The notes: generated from the letters alone by a model not told the origin. DNA of 30,558 nt from Thermoproteota archaeon (GCA_003661365.1 QMVZ01000004.1:1-30558); one strand, 5' to 3'. Shown: positions 1 through 8,336, counted from the stretch's first letter. Numbers and translations are program-made.

Positions 1-1487
1 TCTTTTAGCAGGATAAGTGCTTCTAGAATGGCGCCTTTCGTCGATCCCCACCCTATAATTGTAAGGTCTGCTTTCTCCTCTCCATACAACTTAATGGGTT
101 GAAGTCTTGAGATTTCCTCTTTTAGATACTTCATCTTCCTAATTCTTTTATCCTGCATTTTCTTGGCATTGTTTGCATCGGCTGTGGCCAATCCGCGTTC
201 ATTGTGCTCAGATCCGTCTTGCTTCACGATAATCCCTTCTATGCCTGGTATGGCCCTGGGAGAAACCCCTGTTTCCGTTATTAAGTACCTTTTGTACTCT
301 CCCTGATAATGATCTAAGATCAGGTCTCCTCTTTCTAGCCTAACATCTTCAGAAAAAGCTCCTACGGTTTTGTAGCTCTCAGATAGATGTTTATCAGAAA
401 GTATTATTGCGGGAATTTGGAACTTCTCTGCTAGATTAAATGCTTCTATTGTCCTGTAATAGGCTTCTTCCACATCTCCTGGTGCGACTACAACCCTTGG
501 AAACTCCCCTTGAGATGCGTGGATAACGAACCTTAGGTCTCCTTGTGCGGTATATGTAGCCAAACCAGTACTTGGACCTGGTCTCTGAGCTAAAGCAACT
601 ACGATAGGCGTTTCAGACATCCCTGAAAGCCCAAGAGCCTCCGCCATCAAAGAAAATCCTGCCCCAGATGTGGCTGTCATCGCTCTAACACCTGCAAAGG
701 CCGCTCCTATGGTCATGTTTATGGCTGCAAGCTCGCTTTCAGCTTGTAAAACAGCTATTCCTGCATCCCTTTGTAGAGAAGCTAGTAGATGGAGTATTGG
801 AGATGCGGGTGTGATTGGATATGCAACAAAGAACTTCATTCCGGCTTTTAACGCACCCAAAGCTATGGCATCATTTCCTGAGAGCACATACCTTTTCTCC
901 GTTGAGATTGGCTTAAGCTTCAGCGAGAACTCTCCGTCAAAGTTTTTCATGACATATTCATACCCTTCCTTTGCTAGACTCTTGTTCAGCTCAGCTATTT
1001 CGGGCCTGTTTTTGAATTGGTCATCTATCACACCTAAGAACAAGTTTAGATCGTATCCAAGCATGGCAAAGACTGCACCAAGACCTATTGAGTTTCTGGT
1101 AATGAGTGGTGCTCCCTTTTCTCTTACCATGCTTTTCAGGGGAATTGGAATCTTTATCACTTCTGATCTGAGTTCTGGAAGTTCTTTAACCGAACCAGAA
1201 TCGTAGATCAATCCTGCATTTGGAGAGAGTTCTGAAGCATGCTTTCCTATGGAATCAAGGTTTAAGGCAAGCAGAATGTCTATCTTTCTTCTGTGCGAAT
1301 GAACTTCCCTGTCACACACTCTGACAAGGTGTGAATTATGACCTCCTCTTATTAGGGAGAGATAGTCAAATACAGAGAAAGTATAGAGTCCACCTCTCGC
1401 ACAAGCTCTACTAAAGAGGAGACCGGCTTGTCTTATGCCGTCTCCTGCTTCCCCAGCAACCATCACAGAGATATCGATGCTAGCCAT
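1..1487 (-). CDS. 2-oxoacid:ferredoxin oxidoreductase, fused gamma-alpha subunit (3' partial)
   Basis: The reverse strand from an ATG at 1487 is open to the window edge (about 495 residues), so the C-terminus is missing. It starts MASIDISVMVAGEAGDGIRQ, the nucleotide-binding start of the gamma domain. About 190 residues later comes an alpha-type pyrimidine-binding domain with AYPITPASPI, a TATSGAGFSLM segment and RPGPSTGLATYTAQGD, all hallmarks of the family. It oxidatively decarboxylates a 2-oxoacid with CoA, reducing ferredoxin, in the cytoplasm. The gamma-alpha fusion differs from the separate-subunit KorDABC encoded at 15573-18433, so the organism has at least two such enzymes. The TPP-binding beta subunit is expected just beyond the left edge. 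An AAGGTCGG stretch upstream of the ATG may be the ribosome binding site. Substrate cannot be read from the sequence. Confidence 0.93.
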   Translation of the reverse strand, partial: MASIDISVMVAGEAGDGIRQAGLLFSRACARGGLYTFSVFDYLSLIRGGHNSHLVRVCDREVHSHRRKIDILLALNLDSIGKHASELSPNAGLIYDSGSVKELPELRSEVIKIPIPLKSMVREKGAPLITRNSIGLGAVFAMLGYDLNLFLGVIDDQFKNRPEIAELNKSLAKEGYEYVMKNFDGEFSLKLKPISTEKRYVLSGNDAIALGALKAGMKFFVAYPITPASPILHLLASLQRDAGIAVLQAESELAAINMTIGAAFAGVRAMTATSGAGFSLMAEALGLSGMSETPIVVALAQRPGPSTGLATYTAQGDLRFVIHASQGEFPRVVVAPGDVEEAYYRTIEAFNLAEKFQIPAIILSDKHLSESYKTVGAFSEDVRLERGDLILDHYQGEYKRYLITETGVSPRAIPGIEGIIVKQDGSEHNERGLATADANNAKKMQDKRIRKMKYLKEEISRLQPIKLYGEEKADLTIIGWGSTKGAILEALILLK

Positions 1488-1500
1488 ATCAGCCCGACCT

Positions 1501-1517
1501 TTTCAAACTACTTGAAA
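1501..1517. repeat. Inverted repeat upstream of the fused KOR subunit
   Basis: TTTCAAACTACTTGAAA has six-base perfect arms with a five-base spacer, 14-30 bases upstream of the ATG at 1487. A ten-base palindrome, GTAATATTAC, lies a little further upstream at 1535-1544. Either could be an operator or an AT-rich coincidence. The remainder of the 1488-1758 gap shows nothing recognisable. Confidence 0.25.
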
Positions 1518-1758
1518 AACTTGAACCATCCATAGTAATATTACGTAAAAAGTCATCTTGGATTATGAATCATCGATAAAGAACGTTAGATGAAAGGCCA
1601 TCTAACCCTTTAACTAGTGCGAGTAGTTCTTTATTTTCTATAAGCTAATCTTACTAATAGTTGGGATAGAGTTAAGTTGTTTCCTTTTTTCTAAACCCCG
1701 TCATCTTCCCAAAAGGCAATTGAGCTTTTTCGAACAAAACACCCTATAATACCTTCGT

Positions 1759-3195
1759 TCATTCCTTTCTCACATACAGGATGTTGATAAATTCCCTTGC
1801 CATGTGTTTTCCGTCAAATGGCTCGATAGGGGATCGAAGGTGCATATCCCTTATTGGTACAATCCTATGAACACCAGCTTCAGTCAGTATGGGCGTTATT
1901 ACCTCAAAAACTGTGTCTGGGACAGCCAGACCAACTGACTGAATCCCCATGATGCTTGAAAATGGTTCTTTCTCCTTTAGACTTTTCAATCTTTCGATAA
2001 CATCGCGCTCTGACTCAACTGCAATTATCTCAATAAACCTACGCCTCACTTCAAGCTTAAACTCTTTAATGCTTGGAAAAACTCTGTCAAGATTACTTTG
2101 TCTATTGCTTACCGCTACTGTCCAAGCAGGTCCACCATCTAAAGGGACAATGACATAAGATCCACTCATTCTAAGTTTGTTTCTTGCTCTTTGGACTAAG
2201 TTTGCCTCGTACTCAGATTTTTCTATTGGAAAATCCTTTGTTAATTCCTCTAGAGCTCTACCTAGTTCATCCGCAAACTCCTTAGCTGCATCAAAACCTC
2301 CTATGAAGCTGGCTTCCGTTGGAGAGCTGCAAAGTTGTTGATCATAATATACAATGGCTTCAGCGAGCGCATGAGCGGCTTCCTCCAAGTTTACTCCATG
2401 ATGAATTACCGCGTATCCGGTCATTGGAGCCAAGAAGCAGCAACGAGGATGATGCGAATTCATTGAGATGGCTTTTGTTATCTTAGAAATTGTGATCTTG
2501 TCTCCCCAGAAGTTCACAACTCCAAGTGGGGCTTCTTCAAGCAGATACTTCAAAGTCTCGCTTTCATCACTGGCACAAAAGATTAATGACGCATTGCTTA
2601 ATTCTCTAGCTATTTCGGCTATTGGAGTCTCTTCCAAGGCCATTTCCTTGAGCATTTTAAACAAGGCAAAAACCGCTTCCGAATTTGCACTGGATGGTCT
2701 TATCAGGGTAAAATTATTCGTCATCAAAGAGAGGATTCCCGAAATAAAACAGGGAATAACGCTGTTTCCTGAGCCCAATATCAAGACTGGGCCAGCTGGC
2801 ATGCATTTATACATCTCCCCCGACTCTATCTCAATAAAGGCATCCAAAGACTCAATTCCACCAGGCAAAGACTGTTCAAGCGATATTGAGATAGAATCAG
2901 GGTCAAGAACAGTTATTACATAATCTAGATCCATTTTAATCATTTTCTCGCAGTAACCAGTTTTCTTTGATAGAATGTTGATTAGATAATCTAATTCTCC
3001 AGCATCCAAAGCATGTCTCCATCTCTCTGCTAATTCAGACATTACACTTAGTTTACTGTCAGTATCTATCTCAGTTAGCCTCTCTTGAATTTCTACACCG
3101 AGATCCAACAGCTCTTTCAGTAATTGAGGCTCTAGCCTACCTTTGATAACTTTGTCCATGTTAGGTCCGGCTAGGAGATCTTCGCTCAAGTCCAA
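1759..3195 (-). CDS. LuxC-type acyl-CoA reductase
   Basis: This 478-residue protein matches the LuxC acyl-CoA reductase family, a branch of the aldehyde dehydrogenase superfamily that reduces acyl-CoA to aldehyde with NAD(P)H. Visible marks are a nucleotide-binding GSGNS at about 141-145, RPSSANS at 166-172, an NFWGDK segment at 228-233, and DQQLCSSP, whose Cys289 is the likely catalytic nucleophile. Length agrees with LuxC (about 480). The start is TTG at 3195: a TATA-like TTAATATA about 27 bases upstream would place transcription start on that codon (leaderless); ATG at 3159 is the alternative. No luciferase or LuxE acyl-protein synthetase is near, so a bioluminescence role is not implied. 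The neighbour downstream on the same strand makes acyl-CoA from 2-oxoacids, which could supply substrate; that link is inference. Confidence 0.85.
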   Translation of the reverse strand: MDLSEDLLAGPNMDKVIKGRLEPQLLKELLDLGVEIQERLTEIDTDSKLSVMSELAERWRHALDAGELDYLINILSKKTGYCEKMIKMDLDYVITVLDPDSISISLEQSLPGGIESLDAFIEIESGEMYKCMPAGPVLILGSGNSVIPCFISGILSLMTNNFTLIRPSSANSEAVFALFKMLKEMALEETPIAEIARELSNASLIFCASDESETLKYLLEEAPLGVVNFWGDKITISKITKAISMNSHHPRCCFLAPMTGYAVIHHGVNLEEAAHALAEAIVYYDQQLCSSPTEASFIGGFDAAKEFADELGRALEELTKDFPIEKSEYEANLVQRARNKLRMSGSYVIVPLDGGPAWTVAVSNRQSNLDRVFPSIKEFKLEVRRRFIEIIAVESERDVIERLKSLKEKEPFSSIMGIQSVGLAVPDTVFEVITPILTEAGVHRIVPIRDMHLRSPIEPFDGKHMAREFINILYVRKE

Positions 3196-3217
3196 TCTTG
3201 TTGCACAAAAATATCGT

Positions 3218-3228
3218 CTATATTAACC
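3218..3228 (-). promoter_or_regulatory. Archaeal TATA-like promoter for the LuxC-type gene
   Basis: The minus strand reads GGTTAATATAG, preceded by a purine-rich AAAA that could act as a BRE. Its centre is about 27 bases from the TTG start at 3195, the normal archaeal TATA-to-start distance, which implies a leaderless transcript. Assigned by position and composition only. Confidence 0.4.
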
Positions 3229-3375
3229 TTTTCTGTAGAAAAGAGAGGTTTGTGTTTAAGTCTTGAAGATAAATTTTGTTAATTCTTTCAAAATTTCCTC
3301 CTCAATACTTGATTAAATATTAGATTGATCAATGAAATATGACCGTGATAAGGCAAGACAAAATAAAAAGATCAT

Positions 3376-3636
3376 TTGCCCATAGTTCTTGGGATCTTCG
3401 TGGCTGAGTTTTTGGAGGCTTATCAAGAGGTTATTAGGAGAGAGGAATTGCTGAAAAAGCTAACCTTGGCTTATTATGCTGGGGCGTTTCTACTTTCAAT
3501 TGGCATTTATTTTGAAGTTGGGGTTGTTCTGGCGCTCTCTAGTTTTATTTTATTGGTTATTATTTGGATTCCTATAAAGAAAAAAGTAGCTATTGTTTTG
3601 TCTAAGTGGTTAAGAGAAAAGGCAATTAAGAAATAA
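3376..3636 (+). CDS. Small two-helix membrane protein, unknown function
   Basis: An 86-residue ORF of unrecognised family. A short amphipathic N-terminal stretch (EFLEAYQEVIRREELLKKL) is followed by two hydrophobic helices at about 30-47 and 50-66, separated by a very short turn. A strongly basic C-terminal tail (KKK, then KWLREKAIKK) should face the cytoplasm. The start at 3376 is TTG; an in-frame GTG at 3400 is an equally possible start, and neither has a convincing ribosome binding site. It is divergent from the LuxC-type gene and converges on the peptide-binding protein gene, so it belongs to neither transcription unit. Coding status rests on the coherent membrane topology and the lack of any better ORF in the gap. 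Confidence 0.55.
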   Translation: MPIVLGIFVAEFLEAYQEVIRREELLKKLTLAYYAGAFLLSIGIYFEVGVVLALSSFILLVIIWIPIKKKVAIVLSKWLREKAIKK

Positions 3637-3681
3637 ATTGGCTAATATTTCCTCTAAATTAATAAAAAAAGAAAGGGGAGG

Positions 3682-5400
3682 TTACCTCCTTCCCATTTTT
3701 CCTACTACAAATCCAATGGCTATGCCCACTACTAAGCAAACTACTGCTACGACAATTCCCGTGGTTGTTATGGCTGGGGGCGGAGGCGGTGGTTCCAACC
3801 ATTCATATTTGTAACCAGCTAGTTCCATGTATTGTTTAGCTTTCTCTATGGAATATTCAACCTTCGGAAGGTTCGGGTTATGTCCGAGCGTTTCAGGAGC
3901 CAGGTATTGGTATGCTTCCCTTCCAGCCACACCTCCACAGAGCTCTTTTATGATCTTTTCTCTGGGTATTATGTGATTTATAGCCCATCTTACGTTTCTA
4001 TTGTTGAGTATTGGGTGTCCACAGTTTATCCCCACAAGCTGAGGTCCTGGAATTGGATACGGGGCAGTAGTTAGCTTGGGGTTCTGCTTGACTTCATTTA
4101 TTTGCTCTGGAGTCCAGCCAAACCAGTCATTAAGGATGTCCACATCTCCCTTCTGCAAAGCTGCCAGCGCTGTAGCAGATTCTGGAATTACCATCATGTA
4201 TATCTCTTTGGTTTTTGGCGGCCCCATGAAGTAATCCTCATTTGCAACCAGCTTGATGTACTCGTCTACCTTCCATTCCACAATCTTGTACGGGCCTGTT
4301 CCTATTGGATATTGTCCGCCCTCTCCTGTGTTGGTCCAGTGGTTTACAAGGTCTGCTGGAGGAACATCCTCGAGTATGTGCTTCGGGATTATTTGGTGTG
4401 TTGCAATGTAGTCGAGGAAAGCAGCATATGGTTCATTAAGGGCTACACCCACCGTATAGTCATCAATGACATCAACCCTCTTTATGACCTCGGAAAATCT
4501 GGAATAGTCTACAGCTCCAACATCCTTGTTCATTATGGTCTCATACGTGAACTTAACGTCTTCTGCTGTGAACGGAACTCCATCGTGCCATCTTATGTTT
4601 TCATGTAAGTGGAATATTATGTAAGTGTTGTTAACCCATTCCCAACTCTTCGCCATGTGGGGCTCCAGTTGGAAGTTCTCCCCGTACCTTACGAGAGAAT
4701 CATAGACAGGATCCCCGACAGCTCGTACAGAATATCCTGTTTGCATGAATATTGGATTAAGATTGTCAGCGTCGCTTGGTTGAACGTATCTTATCACGTC
4801 CTTTCCAGGTATCTCCCACTCATTGCAGCCATCTGTATCGTAGTATGGACTAAAGCCCTTGACATCTGCAGAAAGCAGGAAGGTGTTAACAACTCTCCAA
4901 TATGGAATGACAGGCAATTCGTAGTAGAGAATTTCCGATGCCTTCAGGTATATCTTCTCCCTCTCCGCTGGATCAATGGTTTTGTCTCCTTCATCAATTA
5001 ACTTGTCCAAGATACCGTTAGAGAAATTGAATATTTGAAGGCCGCCCTCAGAGTGGAAGTAGGTCCTTATTCCTGATGGGTCGAACCCATAACCGGTTTG
5101 AACTAAGAAGAGGTCGTATCCACCCTCCTCCCAGGTTTTAGGTGCACCTCTTATTCTATCCAAGAATTCACTGAAGTCGACAATGTGTAACTCTAACTTT
5201 ATACCTATCTTAGGAAATTCGCTGGTCAATACTTCTCCTACATTCTGTCTGATCACATTTCCCTTCGGAACCATCAGATGGAGCGTGAAGAAATACCTTT
5301 CCTCTTCTTGTGCTCTAAGACGTATTGTTGAAGCGAGAGAAGCTATTACCAAGAGAAGGAGTGCAGAAAATACGAAGATCGCTTTTTGGAATTTTCCCAT
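3682..5400 (-). CDS. Peptide ABC transporter substrate-binding protein (family 5), apparently circularly permuted, anchored at both ends
   Basis: A 572-residue extracytoplasmic solute-binding protein for a Dpp/Opp-type importer. An N-terminal hydrophobic helix (about 8-26) is followed at 36-190 by sequence that normally forms the C-terminal part of the family: SEFPKIGIKLEL, a DP segment, DPAEREKIYLKASEILYYELPVIPY. Only then, from about 210, comes the usual N-terminal part: ADNLNPIF, LVRYGENFQLEPHMAKSWEW, IRWHDGVPFTAEDVKFTYE (269-287) and GTGPYKIVEW (367-376). It ends at EKAKQYMELAGY (519-530), just where the C-terminal lobe would normally begin. A polyproline linker (537-542) leads to a C-terminal membrane helix (about 546-567) and a basic tail. 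The total equals one copy of the family. The start is ATG at 5400, with AAAGGTG seven bases upstream, rather than the TTG at 5424. It is the last gene of the transporter operon and also has its own promoter. Confidence 0.92.
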   Translation of the reverse strand: MGKFQKAIFVFSALLLLVIASLASTIRLRAQEEERYFFTLHLMVPKGNVIRQNVGEVLTSEFPKIGIKLELHIVDFSEFLDRIRGAPKTWEEGGYDLFLVQTGYGFDPSGIRTYFHSEGGLQIFNFSNGILDKLIDEGDKTIDPAEREKIYLKASEILYYELPVIPYWRVVNTFLLSADVKGFSPYYDTDGCNEWEIPGKDVIRYVQPSDADNLNPIFMQTGYSVRAVGDPVYDSLVRYGENFQLEPHMAKSWEWVNNTYIIFHLHENIRWHDGVPFTAEDVKFTYETIMNKDVGAVDYSRFSEVIKRVDVIDDYTVGVALNEPYAAFLDYIATHQIIPKHILEDVPPADLVNHWTNTGEGGQYPIGTGPYKIVEWKVDEYIKLVANEDYFMGPPKTKEIYMMVIPESATALAALQKGDVDILNDWFGWTPEQINEVKQNPKLTTAPYPIPGPQLVGINCGHPILNNRNVRWAINHIIPREKIIKELCGGVAGREAYQYLAPETLGHNPNLPKVEYSIEKAKQYMELAGYKYEWLEPPPPPPAITTTGIVVAVVCLVVGIAIGFVVGKMGRR

Positions 5401-5432
5401 TACGTACACCTTTGACAGGCGCAAGTTTGGGA

Positions 5433-5448
5433 TTTTTTATAAGCTTTT
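5433..5448 (-). promoter_or_regulatory. Internal TATA promoter for the substrate-binding protein
   Basis: The minus strand reads AAAAGCTTATAAAAAA: a BRE-like purine run followed by a strong TTATAAAA box. Transcription should begin near 5412, giving a leader of about 12 bases that starts with the AAAGGTG ribosome binding site of the ATG at 5400. It lies in the 90-base gap after the propeller gene and would let the binding protein be made in excess over the permease, as is common for these transporters. Confidence 0.55.
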
Positions 5449-5490
5449 CGAAGAAAACCAGCCTGTGTTAATTAATATTTCAAAAACGAT

Positions 5491-6345
5491 TTATTTTTTG
5501 AAATAAAAATTCCTTCCAATTTTACTCCAAGAGGAGAGGACTATTGGAAGAAAAGCAATAAAAAGAAGAACGTAAAGCCAACTTGGAGGCTTTGTGTAAA
5601 GCAATTTGTATCTCCCCTCAGCTATGAGCAATTCTTTAAGACTTCCACTCTTATCTCCAACCCACAGAGAGCTCCCCACCCAGCAAATGCCTGTTGGAAG
5701 TCTTCCAGGCGAATAAAAGGTTTCAAGCACTTCTCCAGTTGTAGGATCAATTCTTCTGATTCTCATGTCAGATGAACTTACCCATAAAGAGTCGTTCTTA
5801 AAATCCAAACCGAAAACTCCAAAAACTCTGACCACTCCTACAATCTCTCCAGAGCTTAAATTTATCTCAAAAACTTTCATTTGGTCCAAAGAACTTAACC
5901 ACAGAGTATTTCTGTCCGTAACTGTGAGACCAGCGGGATATGTCCAATTACCTTCAATACAATCTATTATTGTGAAATTCGATAAACTTAAACGATAAAG
6001 TTTTCCTGTCCCAACTTCAGCTATCCAGAGACTTTTCTCTACGTATCCAAGCCCCCAAGGGGATTTGACTGGCGATCCGAGTGAAAAATCTATTTTTCCA
6101 GTCTCGATATTAAATCTTGAAATTGTACCGTTACTCGGAAAGCTTATCCATATGTATTCTTCTGATTCTCTTGTAATCCCATAAGGACTATGTTTAAAGA
6201 GTACAGTCCTCTTCTCAAGCAGGACTTCTTTCGAAATCGGCCTTTTAACCGTAAAAACTCCTAAATAAAAGAGTATATGAATTAATCCAAAGATTGCAAT
6301 GATGATAATGGACGCTTTTATTTCAGCTGAATACTTGCTCTTCAT
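5491..6345 (-). CDS. Membrane-anchored beta-propeller protein (Vgb/NHL-like repeats)
   Basis: This 284-residue protein has an N-terminal hydrophobic helix (about 12-32), five spaced blade motifs and a C-terminal hydrophobic helix (about 252-270) with a basic tail. The blades are seen as YIWISFPSNGTISRFNIETG, SLWIAEVGTGKLYRLSLSN, TLWLSSLDQMKVFEINLSSG, SLWVSSSDMRIRRIDPTTG and SLWVGDKSGSLKEL. This resembles the virginiamycin-B-lyase/NHL class of propellers, although no catalytic residues of the lyase are evident. The propeller should lie outside the membrane. The gene begins 18 bases after the OppF-type ATPase gene, with GGTGA before its ATG, and is followed by the binding protein. An accessory role in peptide capture or at the transporter is inferred from context only. 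Confidence 0.75.
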   Translation of the reverse strand: MKSKYSAEIKASIIIIAIFGLIHILFYLGVFTVKRPISKEVLLEKRTVLFKHSPYGITRESEEYIWISFPSNGTISRFNIETGKIDFSLGSPVKSPWGLGYVEKSLWIAEVGTGKLYRLSLSNFTIIDCIEGNWTYPAGLTVTDRNTLWLSSLDQMKVFEINLSSGEIVGVVRVFGVFGLDFKNDSLWVSSSDMRIRRIDPTTGEVLETFYSPGRLPTGICWVGSSLWVGDKSGSLKELLIAEGRYKLLYTKPPSWLYVLLFIAFLPIVLSSWSKIGRNFYFKK

Positions 6346-6363
6346 CTTCTCACCAAAACACCT

Positions 6364-7344
6364 TTAAGAACATTGAAGAAGATGACAAGCGACATAATGT
6401 CCATCTTCGACTTCTATTAACTGAGGAACCTCCTTTTCACATATCTCCTTTGCGTATTCACATCTAGTGCGGAACCTACACCCAGAAGGTGGATTAATCG
6501 GGCTTGGTAAAGTCCCCTTCAGAGGAGCAGTTTTCATTTTTCTCTCAGGATCCGGAAGCGGTATGGACGATATAAGCCCCTTTGTATATGGATGCATTGG
6601 GTTTTCAAACAAAGATCTTTTATCCGCTATTTCCATGATTTTGCCAAGATACATTACACCTATCCTGTGAGAGATAAACCTGATAACGCTCATTTCGTGG
6701 CTAATTATCAAATAGGATAGATTATATTTTGTTTGAAGTAACTTCATGAGATTCAATATTTTAGCCTTTATTGAAACGTCAAGAGATGAAACTGGTTCGT
6801 CGGCAACTATAAGCTTAGGTTTTAGTATGAGAGCCCTAGCAATGCTTATTCTCTGCCTCTGACCACCGCTAAACTCTGCTGGATACCTATAGTAGTGTAA
6901 TGGCGAGAGGCCAACCTCTTTTAGCATTGTAACGACTTCTGACCTTATTTCTTGGGAGCTCATGTCTGTGTGGAGCTCAAGCGGTTCTCCAATGGATTTT
7001 CCTATAGGAATTCTCGGATTAAGAGAGGTGTAAGGGTCCTGAAATATCATCTGAATGTTTCTTTTCACTTTCTTTAGGTCTTTTCTGCTCATACTTAGGA
7101 TGTTCTGTCCTTCAAACTCTATTTTACCTGAATCAGGTTTCTCAAGGAGTACTATGCATCTCGCCGTAGTTGTCTTGCCGCTACCAGTTTCTCCAACTAG
7201 ACCAAAGCATTCGCCCGGCTTTATCTCAAAGCTTACATTATCTACCGCTTTAATATCGCCTTTCTTCTTTGGAATGAGACCAAAAACGTATTTCTTAACA
7301 GGAAAGTATTTCTTGAGTTGGCTAACCTTAAGTAAATAGCTCAT
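6364..7344 (-). CDS. dppF: Oligopeptide/dipeptide ABC transporter ATP-binding protein (DppF/OppF type)
   Basis: A 326-residue cytoplasmic ATPase that powers peptide import. It shows a Walker A GETGSGKTT (about 51-59), a Q-loop MIFQDPYTSLNPR, the ABC signature SGGQRQR, and Walker B LIVADEP followed by SSLD. The C-terminal oligopeptide-ABC extension carries CRFRTRCEYAKEIC and a later Cys, the cluster-binding type Cys set seen in this subfamily. The ATG at 7344 overlaps the stop of the preceding ATPase gene (ATGA) and has GGGGTGA just upstream, so it is preferred over the longer TTG start at 7374. It pairs with the DppD-type ATPase as a heterodimer under the two permeases. Confidence 0.95.
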   Translation of the reverse strand: MSYLLKVSQLKKYFPVKKYVFGLIPKKKGDIKAVDNVSFEIKPGECFGLVGETGSGKTTTARCIVLLEKPDSGKIEFEGQNILSMSRKDLKKVKRNIQMIFQDPYTSLNPRIPIGKSIGEPLELHTDMSSQEIRSEVVTMLKEVGLSPLHYYRYPAEFSGGQRQRISIARALILKPKLIVADEPVSSLDVSIKAKILNLMKLLQTKYNLSYLIISHEMSVIRFISHRIGVMYLGKIMEIADKRSLFENPMHPYTKGLISSIPLPDPERKMKTAPLKGTLPSPINPPSGCRFRTRCEYAKEICEKEVPQLIEVEDGHYVACHLLQCS

Positions 7345-8336
7345 TTCATCACCCCTTCTTTGTAGAGAAAGCAAGCTACTTTCCTGCCATTTCCAACATC
7401 TATTAGTTCAGGATCTTTTTTTGTGCATATATCCATTGCGTGCTCGCATCTTGGATGAAATCTGCATCCTTCTGGAGGGTTCACTAGGCTGGAAACCTCT
7501 CCTTTTATCTCTTGAAGCATATCAACATCCTTGTGTGGTGGAGGTATGGCTCCAAGCAAGGCCTTCGAGTAGGGATGTAGGGGTTTTTTGTAGAAATCCT
7601 CAACTGGACCAATTTCCACTATTTTTCCAGCGTACATAACGGCCACTCTATCGGCAAGTTGAGCAGTGACTCCCAGGTCGTGTGTAACTAAAAGAATTGA
7701 TGTTCCAAGTTTTTCTTTGAGTTCTTTAAGAAGAAGAAGAATCTGGGCTTGAATTGTAACGTCAAGATTTGAAGTAGGCTCATCTGCAATTACTAGGTCT
7801 GGATTACAAGATAGAGCCAGAGCTATCATAGCCCTTTGTCTCATTCCAGCACTATATTGGTGAGGATAGCTATGGGCCATATCCTCTGGCGAAGGTATCT
7901 TAACAAGGCTTAGTGCTTCATAAGACTTCTTCCAAGCTTCTTTGCCTTTCAGAGCCTGATGAATTGTTATCGCTTCAACTATCTGATCTCCTATTCTAAA
8001 GACAGGGTTCAGACTTGAGGTAGGATCTTGGAAGACGATAGCAACCTTGCTGCCTCTAAATTGCTGAATTTGTTTTTCGTCATATTTTAGGATATCTTCA
8101 CTTCCCTTGTAAAGTATTTCTCCTCCAACTATCTTCCCAGGTCTTTGTACCAACCTACAAAGAGATAAACTTAAAGTGGACTTACCACAGCCAGATTCTC
8201 CCACGAGGCTAAGGGTTTCTCCTTTGTATATTTTCAAAGAAACGTCGTCAACTGCCTTAACGACGCCGTCTAATGTATAGTAATACACTTTCAGATTTCT
8301 TATGTCGAAAAGTACCTCTTTTTCCTCTTCATCCAT
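7341..8336 (-). CDS. dppD: Oligopeptide/dipeptide ABC transporter ATP-binding protein (DppD/OppD type)
   Basis: A 331-residue ATPase with Walker A GESGCGKST (about 46-54), Q-loop VFQDPTSSLNP, signature SAGMRQR, Walker B LVIADEPTSNLD and an H-loop TLLVTHDLG-like segment (LLVTHDLG). The C-terminal domain has CRFHPRCEHAMDIC plus a final Cys in VACFLY, the same Cys pattern as its partner. The signature SAGMRQR departs from the canonical SGGQ, which is frequent in this family and often makes the two ATP sites unequal. The start is ATG at 8336, one base after the stop of the permease gene, with GAAGGT about nine bases upstream; the TTG at 8354 is less likely. Confidence 0.95.
   Translation of the reverse strand: MDEEEKEVLFDIRNLKVYYYTLDGVVKAVDDVSLKIYKGETLSLVGESGCGKSTLSLSLCRLVQRPGKIVGGEILYKGSEDILKYDEKQIQQFRGSKVAIVFQDPTSSLNPVFRIGDQIVEAITIHQALKGKEAWKKSYEALSLVKIPSPEDMAHSYPHQYSAGMRQRAMIALALSCNPDLVIADEPTSNLDVTIQAQILLLLKELKEKLGTSILLVTHDLGVTAQLADRVAVMYAGKIVEIGPVEDFYKKPLHPYSKALLGAIPPPHKDVDMLQEIKGEVSSLVNPPEGCRFHPRCEHAMDICTKKDPELIDVGNGRKVACFLYKEGVMK

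Noticed and set aside
670..1206. 178-codon plus-strand frame near the left edge
   Set aside because: Antisense to the fused KOR subunit, whose minus-strand translation matches the family along its full length.
3324..3333. ATTGATCAAT palindrome upstream of the small membrane protein gene
   Set aside because: Ten bases of AT-rich symmetry are expected by chance at this length, and no second copy or promoter context supports it.
4102..4608. 168-codon plus-strand frame within the binding-protein gene
   Set aside because: Antisense shadow; composition rich in Cys, Tyr and Val without domain signal.
3682..5400. Idea that the binding protein is a frameshifted or truncated fusion of two neighbouring genes
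   Set aside because: The frame is uninterrupted, with its own promoter, signal helix and C-terminal anchor, and the two parts add up to one complete domain in permuted order.
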